DNA from: Streptomyces sp. NBC_01446
GTDB taxonomy: Bacteria; Actinomycetota; Actinomycetes; Streptomycetales; Streptomycetaceae
Assembly (NCBI RefSeq): GCF_026340095.1
Contig: NZ_JAPEPO010000001.1
Span: 6,360,001-6,424,000 of the forward strand
Length of the DNA stretch: 64,000 bases
Reading direction: 5' to 3'
The translations under genes were made by a program, and so were the position numbers. The notes under the pieces are model-generated. The model worked only from the letters and a program-made list of their open reading frames with translations. It did not search any database and was not told the origin of the DNA. Position 1 is the stretch's first letter. Every line of letters begins with the position of its first letter. This document shows positions 63,664-64,000 of the stretch, one piece after another.

Positions 63664-64000
63664 ATGACTGCGTCAACCGGGCGTGGCCTGCTGCATCTCG
63701 CGGCGGCCGTCGACCAGCCCGACACCTACGAAGCCGATCCGTATCTCACGCTCACGCGCCTCGCGGAACGCGGCGCCCTGGACTTCGTCACCCTCGGGGA
63801 CTCCTTCGGCCGACCCGGGCCCGACGCCCTCGCCGTGCTGTCCCGGGTCGCTCCGGCCACCGCCCGCATCGGCCTCGTCCCCACCGTCACCACCACGCAC
63901 ACCGAGCCCTTCCATGTGCAGGCCGCCGTCGCCACCCTCGACTGGGTGAGCCGGGGCCGCGCCGGCTGGCGGCCCGAGGTGTCCGCCACCGAGGAGGAAG
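63664..64000 (+). CDS. Luciferase-like (LLM class) flavin-dependent monooxygenase, partial
   Basis: The first 112 codons only; the gene runs off the window. The start MTASTGRGLLHLAAAVDQPDTYEADPYLTL and LAERGALDFVTLGDS, then ATARIGLVPTVTTTHTEPFHVQAAVATLDWVSRGRAGW, matches the N-terminal TIM-barrel part of bacterial luciferase/YtmO/NtaA-type monooxygenases, which need a reduced flavin. In the Bacillus ytm operon a related enzyme acts on S-substituted cysteine. It is the sixth gene in the run starting at 58199. Confidence 0.9.
   Translation, partial: MTASTGRGLLHLAAAVDQPDTYEADPYLTLTRLAERGALDFVTLGDSFGRPGPDALAVLSRVAPATARIGLVPTVTTTHTEPFHVQAAVATLDWVSRGRAGWRPEVSATEEE

Overview
The window is a stretch of a high-GC actinomycete chromosome, almost certainly Streptomyces. 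The evidence is codon use with G or C in nearly every third position, frequent GTG and TTG starts, many TANNNT -10 hexamers lying 6-7 nt before a start codon (leaderless mRNAs), an IdeR/DmdR-type iron box, and a gene order (tlyA-nadK-recN ... pyrG-nudix ... parA-like-scpA-scpB-pseudouridine synthase ... cmk ... der) matching the conserved actinobacterial core. I see no phage, insertion sequence, CRISPR array or tRNA gene.

Layout. 1-3.4 kb: 3' end of an rRNA operon (23S, 5S, strong terminator), then a 712-aa protein with a long Arg/Asp/Gly repeat domain and a TPR-like C-terminus. 5.7-11.2 kb: a DUF1015 protein, a HAD-IIA phosphatase and a three-gene ferric-siderophore ABC importer under an iron box. 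11.2-20.7 kb: SCP2-like protein, tlyA, nadK, a decayed FtsX-like permease, recN, an MraY/WecA-like membrane protein, a glycosyltransferase and a PucR-type regulator. 20.8-29 kb: a GH15 hydrolase, pyrG, an ADP-ribose-type Nudix hydrolase, an NTPase/TPR protein and ald. 29.2-34.2 kb: a chromosome-organisation operon (orphan ParA, a ribbon-helix-helix protein, ScpA, ScpB, pseudouridine synthase). 34.2-36.9 kb: a NAD/ADP-ribose island (NrtR-like Nudix regulator, ADP-ribosylglycohydrolase, RlaP-like nucleotidyltransferase). 37-42.1 kb: a DUF937 protein, aroH, tyrA, cmk, an acyltransferase and der. 42.1-57 kb: a lineage-specific mixture (SseB-like protein, LysM transglycosylase, glycosyltransferase, WYL pseudogene, lone CtaD, I78-like inhibitor, PAP2 protein, PIG-V-like mannosyltransferase, MFS pump, SepF paralogue, Cys-rich DUF5685 protein). 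56.7-64 kb: an ABC importer with two binding proteins, two permeases and one ATPase, interleaved with a flavoprotein and a luciferase-like monooxygenase that runs off the window.

How the parts work together. The iron importer is one translationally coupled unit whose promoter is the iron box itself. The ParA/RHH/ScpAB operon joins DNA partition and condensin loading. The NrtR island pairs an ADP-ribose-sensing regulator with an enzyme that releases ADP-ribose, behind a near-perfect palindrome that also covers the regulator's ribosome binding site. The last cluster resembles the Bacillus ytm/tcy organosulfur operon in composition, so it probably imports an S-substituted cysteine or related compound and frees its sulfur oxidatively.

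The least explained items are the ribbon-helix-helix protein between ParA and ScpA, the 21-cysteine tail of the DUF5685 protein, the hexapeptide repeat in ScpA, and the flavoprotein inside the last ABC operon.
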